DNA of 7,131 nucleotides from Bordetella parapertussis (GTDB lineage Bacteria > Pseudomonadota > Gammaproteobacteria > Burkholderiales > SG8-39), in NCBI GenBank assembly GCA_945906975.1, contig CAMDRY010000160.1, positions 1 to 7,131 of the forward strand. The letters are read 5' to 3'. This document shows, in pieces, positions 1 through 5,323 of this stretch. The position numbers and the translations under genes were made by a program. The notes under the pieces are model-generated. The model saw only the letters and a program-made list of their open reading frames with translations. It was not told where the DNA came from and did no database searches. The first letter of the stretch is position 1. Every line of letters starts with the position of its first letter.

Positions 1-330
1 TTTGCCGTGCGCGACATCCACGAGGTGTTCGGCGGCGGCCTGCACTTTTCAAAATGCGGCTGGGAAACCGACCTTGGCCCCGGACGGCATCCGATTTCCT
101 CGGCCTATTTCTGGTATTTCAAAAGCCCCGGCGGCGGTCTGGTGGAGTACTACACCGACGAGGACATGCTTACGCCGGCGTGGAAGCCACGCGAATTCGA
201 GTCCAAACCGGAGAATTTTGCCGAGTGGGCCATCCTCGGTGGCATCGACGGCGTCAGCCGCCGGCAAAAGCAGGGGCCGGCGCCGGGCGCACACACCCTG
301 GCCGGTCAAGCCGCACGCAAGCCCGACTGA
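1..330 (+). CDS. VOC superfamily (glyoxalase/extradiol dioxygenase-like) protein, 3' end
   Basis: This is the last 109 codons of a gene that begins before the window and ends in TGA at 328-330. Seen: a C-terminal betaalpha-beta-beta-beta module containing GRHPISSAYFWYFKSPGGG followed by LVEYYTDED (about residues 28-54 of the visible part). That pattern is typical of the second half of vicinal-oxygen-chelate proteins. There the Glu of the VEYY strand (residue 49) is normally a metal ligand, and the SPGGG turn precedes it. His30 is a further possible active-site residue. The final 25 residues are low-complexity and rich in Ala, Gly, Pro and basic residues, and are probably a disordered tail. 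Known for the family: metal-dependent ring-cleavage dioxygenases, glyoxalases and resistance proteins, all cytoplasmic. The specific reaction cannot be assigned because the N-terminal module is missing. The family call is fairly sure; a dioxygenase role is only a possibility. Confidence 0.8.
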   Translation, partial: FAVRDIHEVFGGGLHFSKCGWETDLGPGRHPISSAYFWYFKSPGGGLVEYYTDEDMLTPAWKPREFESKPENFAEWAILGGIDGVSRRQKQGPAPGAHTLAGQAARKPD

Positions 331-372
331 ACAACTGCCGCTTAGCGGCCGCCGGAGGTTCGCGCTGAGACC

Positions 373-405
373 ACCCTCCTAGGGTCTGTACCCAGGGCCT
401 TGGGT
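373..405. terminator. Weak hairpin cluster between convergent genes
   Basis: The spacer between the VOC gene and the convergent lipoprotein gene holds three short complementary pairings: ACCCT/AGGGT (373-377 with 381-385), GGGT/ACCC (382-385 with 390-393) and ACCCA/TGGGT (390-394 with 401-405, followed by TTT). Neighbouring hairpins share arms, so adjacent pairs cannot form together. Position between two converging stop codons fits a weak bidirectional terminator, but the stems are only 4-5 bp and there is no proper T tract. Confidence 0.3.
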
Positions 406-416
406 TTGGGCGTAGC

Positions 417-1193
417 CTAGGGCTTGGGCTTGGCCTTGATGAAGCTGATATCGCCGTAATAGGATCGCGCCTTCGTCTCGGTGTTGTCGGTGTCCGTCAT
501 GATGCCAACAGAATGGATCAAGGTCGGGTCCTCGCCAAAGGCCTTGCGATAGTCATCGAGGATGTTGCGTGTTTCCTCCAGCCATTTGCCTGCTTTGTCG
601 CGACCGCTTTGCACCACGATCATCTTGATGCGGCCGGTGTGGCTGTTGGTAATCAGCGAATCGGGCGGCCTGCGGTTGCCCCAGATGTACATCAGCGTCG
701 CATACGGCAGATCCTGCCCGGTGAAAGCCTTGACCTGCGCGGCGAACATGCGGTCCTCAAACGACAGTTTTGACGTGTCCCCGGAAAAGGAAACCACCAC
801 CCGCGCCGGTGAATCCTCAAACTGTCGCGTGCTGTTGTCGGCATTGGCTATCGACTGGGTGACCTTCCAGTGCCAGTGGATGCGCGGAAATTTCAGCGGG
901 TCGACGCGCACATCGTGAACGAGTCCGGATGCCGACGAATCGGCGCTGGCGCGAATGACAGTGCGTCCGTCATAACTGACCATCTGGTATTCAGTGGGCT
1001 TTTTGAAGCGCGAAAACGTCCAGACGCGCCAGCCACCGGGCATGACCTCGCCGGGCCCGCCGGCGGAAAAATGCGTCACATCCATCACCGCGGGCAGGGC
1101 GATGCGCTCCGGCTCGGACGACAACAACACGCAACCGCCCAACAAGACAGCAAACAGCGCCCCCCCTCCTCTGACCAGCAACTTCAAAGCCAT
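417..1193 (-). CDS. DUF3047 family lipoprotein
   Basis: A 258-residue predicted lipoprotein from the ATG at 1193. A 20-residue signal (MALKLLVRGGGALFAVLLGG) ends in a lipobox LLGGC with Cys21 as the lipidated residue. Residue +2 is Val, not Asp, so sorting to the outer membrane is expected. The mature part matches the DUF3047 pattern: HWHWKV (106-111), an acidic EDSPARVVVSF strand (127-137), YIWGNRRP (169-176), RNILDDYRKAFG (209-220), IMTDTDNT (231-238) and YYGDISF (245-251). Its length is usual for the family. No enzymatic function is established for DUF3047; the fold is probably a beta-rich jelly-roll-like domain (inference). An in-frame upstream ATG at 1229 would add MRMRCKKRRTKN, giving an unusually long basic n-region; neither start has a clear Shine-Dalgarno. 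A -10-like TAGAAT on the minus strand (1249 to 1244) lies just upstream and, if used, favours the 1193 start. The gene is monocistronic and ends in TAG. Confidence 0.88.
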   Translation of the reverse strand: MALKLLVRGGGALFAVLLGGCVLLSSEPERIALPAVMDVTHFSAGGPGEVMPGGWRVWTFSRFKKPTEYQMVSYDGRTVIRASADSSASGLVHDVRVDPLKFPRIHWHWKVTQSIANADNSTRQFEDSPARVVVSFSGDTSKLSFEDRMFAAQVKAFTGQDLPYATLMYIWGNRRPPDSLITNSHTGRIKMIVVQSGRDKAGKWLEETRNILDDYRKAFGEDPTLIHSVGIMTDTDNTETKARSYYGDISFIKAKPKP

Positions 1194-1322
1194 ATTTTTA
1201 GTGCGCCGTTTTTTACAACGCATCCGCATAAGATCAATGAATCATTCTAACCCTGCAAAAGCTGCAGCGCCCGGCGGGCGCAGGCGGGATGCCGGTTCCC
1301 AATAGGCATGGCGCCATGTGTT

Positions 1323-1370
1323 ACCGGGTGACCAGGTGACCAGGTGACCAAGTGACCGGATGACCGGATA
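1323..1370. repeat. Degenerate 8-bp tandem repeat, six units
   Basis: Six consecutive 8-base units read ACCGGGTG, ACCAGGTG, ACCAGGTG, ACCAAGTG, ACCGGATG and ACCGGATA. Two adjacent units are identical and the others drift by one to three bases, with the array fading into AACCGG. The period is not a multiple of three, so it is unlikely to encode repeats within a protein. No function is evident; slipped-strand expansion in an intergenic spacer is the simplest explanation. Confidence 0.9.
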
Positions 1371-1457
1371 AACCGGCTTGCCGGGGCAACCGGACGGGCT
1401 CCGAGCGGCCGAATCCGCCTTCGCGGTTTCGCGCCGGCTGTCGCCCCCGCGAAGGAG

Positions 1458-1463
1458 TAAAAT
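1458..1463 (+). promoter_or_regulatory. Candidate -10 box upstream of the DUF6806-like gene
   Basis: TAAAAT at 1458-1463 resembles a sigma-70 -10 element and lies 134 bases before the proposed TTG start. No recognisable -35 hexamer sits at the usual 16-18 base spacing, so this is weak. The same stretch also overlaps a Shine-Dalgarno-like AAGGAG (1452-1457). Confidence 0.25.
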
Positions 1464-1587
1464 CATGCTTTTCGCAGATGTGAAAGTCATACGCTGGCTG
1501 CCCGAATCCGGGCCGTGTTTGACCTCCGCATCCGATAGCCCAAACCCCGTCACCGCATTTCGCCATGGCGGCGCAGTGCCGATGCAA

Positions 1588-1591
1588 AGGA
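1588..1591 (+). promoter_or_regulatory. Ribosome binding site that selects a TTG start
   Basis: AGGA at 1588-1591, within AAAGGAA, lies 6 bases before the TTG at 1598. The in-frame ATG further upstream at 1565 has no purine-rich site in front of it. This spacing is the main reason for preferring the TTG as the start codon. Confidence 0.7.
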
Positions 1592-1597
1592 ATCAAA

Positions 1598-2143
1598 TTG
1601 AGGATCGAAGTTCATCTGCATGGCGACGTGCCCCTGCGGGCCGACGTAACCGCGGCGCAGGTCGAAACGGCCCTGCGCCCGCTGCTCGAGTATATCGACG
1701 AGGACAGCCTGGCCGATGTGCGCAGCGTCTACGAAGACGAACCCGGGATCCTCTACGAGGCGCAGGAGCATCTGCTGCGTGTCTGCTGGTCCGGTGATGT
1801 CGGCCGCAAGTTTGGCGAAAAGGTGCAAGCCGCACTCGCCGAACTCGCGCCCTACACCGAGCATGCCGTGGGCATGTCGCTGAGTTTTTATCACGACGAT
1901 GGGCAGGATGAGTTCAGCATGCTGTTCGTCGGCCCGACACCCGAGTCGATACACGAGGCGGAGCGTCTTTACCTGGTGGAGGAAATGTCGCGCCTGCTCG
2001 GACGCCATTTTACCGAGACGGAAATCGGCGAAGTCGTGACGCTGGTGAACCAGTTGTTCACGCGCAGTCGCGGCGGTGCCGGCGCATCGGGGGTCAGCGC
2101 AAGCACGGGCCTTTCCGCCAGCGCGCGCAAACGACTGCACTGA
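1598..2143 (+). CDS. DUF6806-like cytoplasmic protein, TTG start
   Basis: A 181-residue protein without signal peptide or membrane segment. From the TTG it begins MRIEVHLHGDVPLRADVT, which fits my memory of betaproteobacterial DUF6806 proteins opening with an EVHLHGDVPLR strand. Further conserved-looking blocks are EDEPGILYEAQEHLLRVCW (about 49-67), a strand SLSFYHDD (about 95-102), and DEFSMLFVGPTPESIHEAERLYLVEEM (about 105-131), then a helical region TETEIGEVVTLVNQLF (about 139-154). The last 27 residues are a Ser/Gly/Ala/Arg-rich tail. An alternative ATG at 1565 would add 11 residues (MAAQCRCKGIK) that interrupt the expected N-terminal strand, and it lacks a ribosome site. No catalytic residues are recognised and the function is unknown. 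The gene stands alone, convergent with puuD. The family name rests on remembered similarity and is moderately sure. Confidence 0.8.
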   Translation: MRIEVHLHGDVPLRADVTAAQVETALRPLLEYIDEDSLADVRSVYEDEPGILYEAQEHLLRVCWSGDVGRKFGEKVQAALAELAPYTEHAVGMSLSFYHDDGQDEFSMLFVGPTPESIHEAERLYLVEEMSRLLGRHFTETEIGEVVTLVNQLFTRSRGGAGASGVSASTGLSASARKRLH

Positions 2144-2160
2144 ACCTATTGCAAACCGGC

Positions 2161-2200
2161 GAAAAGGCTGGAAAGCCGCGCCCTGCAAGGGTTTCCAGCC
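2161..2200 (-). terminator. Hairpin terminator downstream of puuD
   Basis: GGCTGGAAA (2166-2174) and TTTCCAGCC (2192-2200) form a perfect 9-bp stem. Inside it CCCT/AGGG (2181-2184 with 2188-2191) can extend the structure, with a six-base bulge on one side. Reading on the minus strand the hairpin is followed by TTTTC (2165 to 2161), and it lies about 50 bases past the puuD stop. The plus-strand exit has no T run, so it should act mainly on puuD transcripts, though it also closes off the convergent DUF6806-like gene. Confidence 0.6.
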
Positions 2201-2251
2201 TACTGCAGGCCCTGGCGTGACCGGCCAAACTCAGGACACGCCTCAGGAAAC

Positions 2252-3433
2252 TCAGTCTGTTTTTGCGCCCTGCGCGAACCAGCGCCCCACCAGGGCACGC
2301 TCCGCATCGCTGATGCCGGTGAGGTTGCCAAGGGGCATCACCCGTGCCACCACCACCTGCTGATGGATGCGCTGTGCCTGGGCGCGTATTTGTTCGGACG
2401 TTTCGAGCGCCACACCGGCAGGCGGCGCGGCAAAACCCGGTTGCGTCGGCTTGGCGGCGTGGCAACTGATGCAGCGCGAATCGATCACCGCCTTGACCGC
2501 GGCGAACGCGACCTTTTCGCCGCCCCCCTCGGGCGCCTTGGGCGCCATCGCCACCCCGAGCAGGATAAACAGCGCCACTGCGCCAACCGGCAAGGCGAGC
2601 ACCACTTTGCCTTTGTGATGCAGGTTGAAAAAGTGGCGGATCATCACCGAGGCGATCACCACCACCGCCAGCACCGCCCAGCCGTAGCGGTGGCCGTATG
2701 TCATGGGGTAGTGGTTGGACAGCATGATGAACAACACCGGCAGCGTCATGTAGTTGTTGTGCATCGAGCGCTGCTTGCCGCGTATGCCATGGATGGCATC
2801 GGGCACTGCGCCCTCGAGCATGGAGGCGATCATCTTGCGCTGGCCCGGGATGATGATCATCAGCACGTTGGCGGCCATGATGGTGCCCAGCACCGCGCCG
2901 ACCTGCATATAGGCGCCGCGGCCGCCGAACACATGCGACATCGCCCAGGCGAGCACCACCACCAGCGAAAAACCGACCAACGCGAACGCCGTGCCGTTTT
3001 TCGCCAGTGGCGAACGGCACAAGCCTTCATAGACGGCAAAGCCCGACAGGATCACCGCGAGGCTGATGCCGATCGCCGCGGCCGGCGTGATATCGGCGAC
3101 GCTCTTGTCAACGAGGTAGGCGCCGGCGTTGCAGTAATAGACCAGGACCAGCAGCGCGAAACCGGAAATAAAAGTCCAATAGGCCTCCCACTTGAACCAG
3201 TGCAGCTTTTCGGGCAACTGATCGGGGGCGACGAGGTACTTCTGCTTGTTGTAAAACCCGCCACCGTGTACCGACCAGATTTCTCCCGATACCCCTTTTT
3301 TGGGCGGATTCGGCGGCACAAGGTGGTTGTCCAGCCAAACAAAATAAAACGAGGCGCCAATCCAGGCTATGGCGGTAATCACGTGCAGCCAGCGCACCAG
3401 CATGCTGGCCCATTCGAGGAGGTAAGCGTCCAT
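2252..3433 (-). CDS. puuD: Urate hydroxylase/oxidase PuuD, membrane-bound with cytochrome c domain
   Basis: A 393-residue inner-membrane protein that oxidises urate to 5-hydroxyisourate, passing electrons to its own cytochrome c domain instead of making hydrogen peroxide (known for the family). Seen: an N-terminal urate-oxidase membrane region starting MDAYLLEWASMLVRWLHVITAIAWIGASFYFVWLD, about eight hydrophobic segments (near 12-33, 86-104, 117-137, 147-166, 174-196, 227-244, 251-267 and 277-296), and conserved-looking His in RWLHV, HNNYMT and HFFNLHHKGK. The C-terminal domain has the haem-c site CISCH (Cys321, Cys324, His325) and a likely axial Met366 in MPLGNLTGIS. Length is normal for the family and both domains are intact. 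The start at 3433 gives the standard N-terminus although the ribosome site is weak. The usual downstream enzymes (hydroxyisourate hydrolase, OHCU decarboxylase) are not in this window. It is divergent from the ABC importer, 740 bases apart. Confidence 0.95.
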   Translation of the reverse strand: MDAYLLEWASMLVRWLHVITAIAWIGASFYFVWLDNHLVPPNPPKKGVSGEIWSVHGGGFYNKQKYLVAPDQLPEKLHWFKWEAYWTFISGFALLVLVYYCNAGAYLVDKSVADITPAAAIGISLAVILSGFAVYEGLCRSPLAKNGTAFALVGFSLVVVLAWAMSHVFGGRGAYMQVGAVLGTIMAANVLMIIIPGQRKMIASMLEGAVPDAIHGIRGKQRSMHNNYMTLPVLFIMLSNHYPMTYGHRYGWAVLAVVVIASVMIRHFFNLHHKGKVVLALPVGAVALFILLGVAMAPKAPEGGGEKVAFAAVKAVIDSRCISCHAAKPTQPGFAAPPAGVALETSEQIRAQAQRIHQQVVVARVMPLGNLTGISDAERALVGRWFAQGAKTD

Positions 3434-3868
3434 TCAGTTCAACTTTCTGGCGTCAAAAGGGGGGAATACGGCGGCAAGGGTCGGCGCGTTACCGCGTCGG
3501 GGCAGCCGAAAAGTTCGTCGCTCCGGCTCAGGCAGCCCAAGCATACGTTGCCGCGCGCGGTGGCATCAAGCCCCCGGCCGGGCCTTCTGCCAAACGGCAC
3601 CACTTCAGTGCCCGCCGCCAGCAAAAGGGGCGGGACGCCAGATCAGTGACTGTCGCCCCACCCCATTTTGGACGCCCCAGATCGCCGCCAAGCCTGCCAG
3701 CGCATTTCCGCCCGCGAACCGGACATAGCCCAATCGCCGCCCTCAAATTGGTCCCCACTACGCCATTCTGCCCGGGGAAAAGCTTTTAATGGTTTCACCG
3801 CTTAGCGCAAATAAGGCAGCGCAGCCGCAACGAATCGGCGGCTTGCATGAAGAGCAGGCCAAGTTTCT

Positions 3869-3887
3869 TGATTTTCCGATGAAATCA
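3869..3887. promoter_or_regulatory. Inverted repeat, possible activator or operator site
   Basis: TGATTT-N7-AAATCA is a perfect 6-bp-arm dyad in the AT-richer stretch. It lies about 160-180 bases upstream of the sigma-54 promoter, a usual distance for an enhancer-binding activator. It does not match the NtrC consensus and no binding protein can be named. Confidence 0.35.
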
Positions 3888-4046
3888 TGTTCAGATTTGG
3901 TCATAAACCAGTCTTGGTCGGCATCCGGAAACAGGGTTACCCCGCCCCGCCTCTCAGCCCCGCGTTCCGGCTTCAAGTCTGTATAAAATCAGGACATTTC
4001 GCCGATACGTAAAAAAGCCTCCCAGACCACGTCCATGACCCGCTCA

Positions 4047-4062
4047 TGGCACGCCGATTGCT
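4047..4062 (+). promoter_or_regulatory. Sigma-54 (RpoN) promoter of the ABC importer operon
   Basis: TGGCACG-CCGA-TTGCT matches the sigma-54 -24/-12 consensus TGGCACG-N4-TTGC(A/T) at every fixed position. The GG (4048-4049) and GC (4060-4061) are exactly ten bases apart. The predicted transcription start is near 4073, giving a leader of about 100 bases before the ATG at 4174. The strand and position fit transcription of the importer. Sigma-54 promoters need an enhancer-binding activator bound upstream; none is encoded in this window. Confidence 0.8.
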
Positions 4063-4080
4063 GAAGTCAATTGCTGAAGT
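4057..4080 (+). repeat. 11-base direct repeat at the sigma-54 -12/start region
   Basis: ATTGCTGAAGT occurs at 4057-4067 and again at 4070-4080, a period of 13 bases. The first copy contains the -12 element of the sigma-54 promoter and the second covers the predicted transcription start. There is no second GG at the right spacing, so the repeat does not create a second promoter. Confidence 0.8.
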
Positions 4081-4158
4081 ACCATTGTTAATCCAGCCAG
4101 AACCAAGCCAGTACCCGTTATCGCCTAGAACTGAATAAATCGAACAACCCGAAAAATC

Positions 4159-4164
4159 AGGAGA
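4159..4164 (+). promoter_or_regulatory. Ribosome binding site of the binding-protein gene
   Basis: AGGAGA lies 9 bases before the ATG at 4174. It is the strongest ribosome site in the operon, in keeping with high output of the binding protein. Confidence 0.75.
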
Positions 4165-4173
4165 ACGCGCATC

Positions 4174-5241
4174 ATGACCTCTTTCACCCAAATCACCCGC
4201 CGCGGCTTTGCCGCTGCGCTTGCTGCCCTTGCCCTTACCCTTGCGGCGCTGTCAGGCCCGACCTTCGCCCAGGCCCAGCCACTGACCAAGATCCGCTTCG
4301 TCCTCGACTGGCGTTTCGAAGGCCCGGCCGCGCTCTTCCTTGTAGCCAAGGCGAAAAAATATTTCGAGCAGGAAGGCCTCGATGTCACCATAGACTCGGG
4401 TTCGGGCTCCGGCGCAGCGGTCAACCGTGTCGCCTCGGGCGCCTATGAGATGGGCTTTGCCGACATCAGCGCGATGATCGAATTCATGGCCACCAACCAG
4501 GCCAACCCGGGCGCACGCATGCAGGCGGTATATATGGTCTACGACTATTCGCCGGCCGCCGTGTTCGCGATGAAAAAATCAGGCATTACCAAACCCTCCG
4601 ACCTGAACGGCAAGAAACTCGGCGCTCCGGTGTTTGATGCCGGACGCAAGGCCTTCCCGATGTTTATCAAGGCCAACAATCTCGATTCGAGCAAGATCAC
4701 CTGGACCGCCATGGAACCGGCACTGCGCGAAACCATGCTGGTGCAGGGCCAGGTGGATGCCATCACCGGCTTCACTTTCACCAGCCTGCTTAACCTCAAC
4801 GCGCGCGGCGTCAAGGACGAGGATGTGGTGATGATGAAGTACGCCGACAACGGCGTGAAACTCTACGGCAACGTGATCATCGCCAGCCAGAAATTCATCG
4901 ACCAGAACCCCAAGGCGGTCGCCGGCTTTCTGCGCGCCCTCACCCGCGGCATGAAGGACGGCATCGCCGATCAGGCTTACGCCATCCAGGTCTTGAAAGA
5001 ACGCGACCCGCTCATCAACGTCGCACTGGAAACGCGCCGGCTCAAGATGGCCATCGATGACTCCATCGGCACGCCCGGCTTCAGGGCCGACGGCATAGGC
5101 GCGATCAACAAGGTGCGCTTCGAGGACACCGTCGCCCAGGTGGTGTCCGCCTTCGGCATCAAGCAGGCGCCAAACGCGGACAACATGTTCAATTCAAGCT
5201 TTCTCCCGCCCAAGTCGGAACGGCAGATTTTCCCCAAGTAA
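4174..5241 (+). CDS. ABC transporter substrate-binding protein, NMT1/THI5-like (NitT/TauT type)
   Basis: A 355-residue periplasmic binding protein. The N-terminus carries a twin-arginine-type motif (TRRGF, residues 8-12), a hydrophobic Ala/Leu core (13-27) and a likely cleavage site after AQA (residue 34), suggesting Tat or possibly Sec export. The mature part opens KIRFVLDWRFEGPAALFLVAKAKKYFEQEGLDV (39-71). This is the classic start of NMT1/THI5-like domains, in which the LDW and GP region lines the ligand site. It is followed by a Gly/Ser-rich SGSGSGAAV loop (75-83) and a GAYEMGFADIS strand-loop. Relatives bind taurine and sulfonates, nitrate, thiamine precursors, riboflavin or pyrimidines. 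The ligand here cannot be read from sequence. The gene is first in the operon, behind a sigma-54 promoter, which hints at a nitrogen-containing substrate, and it is divergent from puuD. It is separated from the ATPase gene by a terminator, so it is probably expressed more than its partners. Confidence 0.93.
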   Translation: MTSFTQITRRGFAAALAALALTLAALSGPTFAQAQPLTKIRFVLDWRFEGPAALFLVAKAKKYFEQEGLDVTIDSGSGSGAAVNRVASGAYEMGFADISAMIEFMATNQANPGARMQAVYMVYDYSPAAVFAMKKSGITKPSDLNGKKLGAPVFDAGRKAFPMFIKANNLDSSKITWTAMEPALRETMLVQGQVDAITGFTFTSLLNLNARGVKDEDVVMMKYADNGVKLYGNVIIASQKFIDQNPKAVAGFLRALTRGMKDGIADQAYAIQVLKERDPLINVALETRRLKMAIDDSIGTPGFRADGIGAINKVRFEDTVAQVVSAFGIKQAPNADNMFNSSFLPPKSERQIFPK

Positions 5242-5257
5242 GGCCACGCTGATCCGC

Positions 5258-5302
5258 AAGCCCCTCCCGCCCGGGAGCAACAAGGCGGCAGGGGCTTTTT
5301 TT
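5258..5302 (+). terminator. Strong intrinsic terminator inside the ABC operon
   Basis: AAGCCCCT (5258-5265) pairs with AGGGGCTT (5290-5297) and CCGCC (5267-5271) with GGCGG (5284-5288), with one C/C mismatch, a 12-base loop and a run of seven T (5296-5302). It starts 17 bases after the binding-protein stop and ends 21 bases before the ATPase start. It probably lets only part of the transcription through, giving excess binding protein. A separate promoter for the ATPase gene is not visible in the short gap. Confidence 0.88.
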
Positions 5303-5323
5303 CGATTCTTACCAGGAAGCACT

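Larger units (their letters stand above)
1194..1597. other. Non-coding spacer with palindrome and tandem array
   Basis: About 400 bases between the divergent starts of the lipoprotein gene and the DUF6806-like gene. It contains a short GC hairpin (GCGCCC 1267-1272 with GGGCGC 1276-1281), the perfect 12-bp palindrome CATGGCGCCATG (1307-1318), an 8-bp tandem array (1323-1370) and a possible -10 box, TAAAAT (1458-1463). No convincing protein gene is seen. A short reading frame opening at 1465 has a good ribosome site but runs into the next gene in another frame. Confidence 0.7.
3434..4173. other. Long divergent intergenic regulatory region
   Basis: 740 bases between puuD and the ABC importer. 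The puuD-proximal part (to about 3780) is GC-rich and shows no recognisable gene or clear promoter. The stretch around 3780-3910 is noticeably AT-richer and includes the 19-bp dyad at 3869-3887 and TGGT/ACCA repeats at 3898-3918. Further on are a TATAAAAT box (3982-3989) without a matching -35, the sigma-54 promoter at 4047-4062 and an 11-base direct repeat (4057-4080). Short reading frames here (for example 3758-3976 on the minus strand) show neither family features nor ribosome sites. Confidence 0.7.

Noticed and set aside
1323..1370. CRISPR-like array
   Set aside because: The units are 8 bases long and directly adjacent, with no spacers and no cas genes.
1550..2188. 212-codon open frame on the minus strand
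   Set aside because: It is antisense to the DUF6806-like gene, has no ribosome site and no family resemblance.
2363..3649. 428-codon open frame on the plus strand opposite puuD
   Set aside because: It is antisense to the well-supported puuD gene, its product is rich in His, Arg and Asp with no family pattern, and it arises from GC-rich codon use on the other strand.
3869..3887. NtrC, FNR or CRP site
   Set aside because: The arms TGATTT/AAATCA and the 7-base gap do not fit the known consensus of any of these regulators.
3758..3986. Small open frames on both strands in the divergent spacer
   Set aside because: They overlap each other on opposite strands, lack ribosome sites and look like chance frames in a regulatory region.
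3982..3989. TATAAAAT as a sigma-70 promoter for the importer
   Set aside because: No -35 hexamer is found at 15-18 bases upstream, and the sigma-54 site downstream is a far better match. It was not listed as a promoter but noted in the spacer entry.
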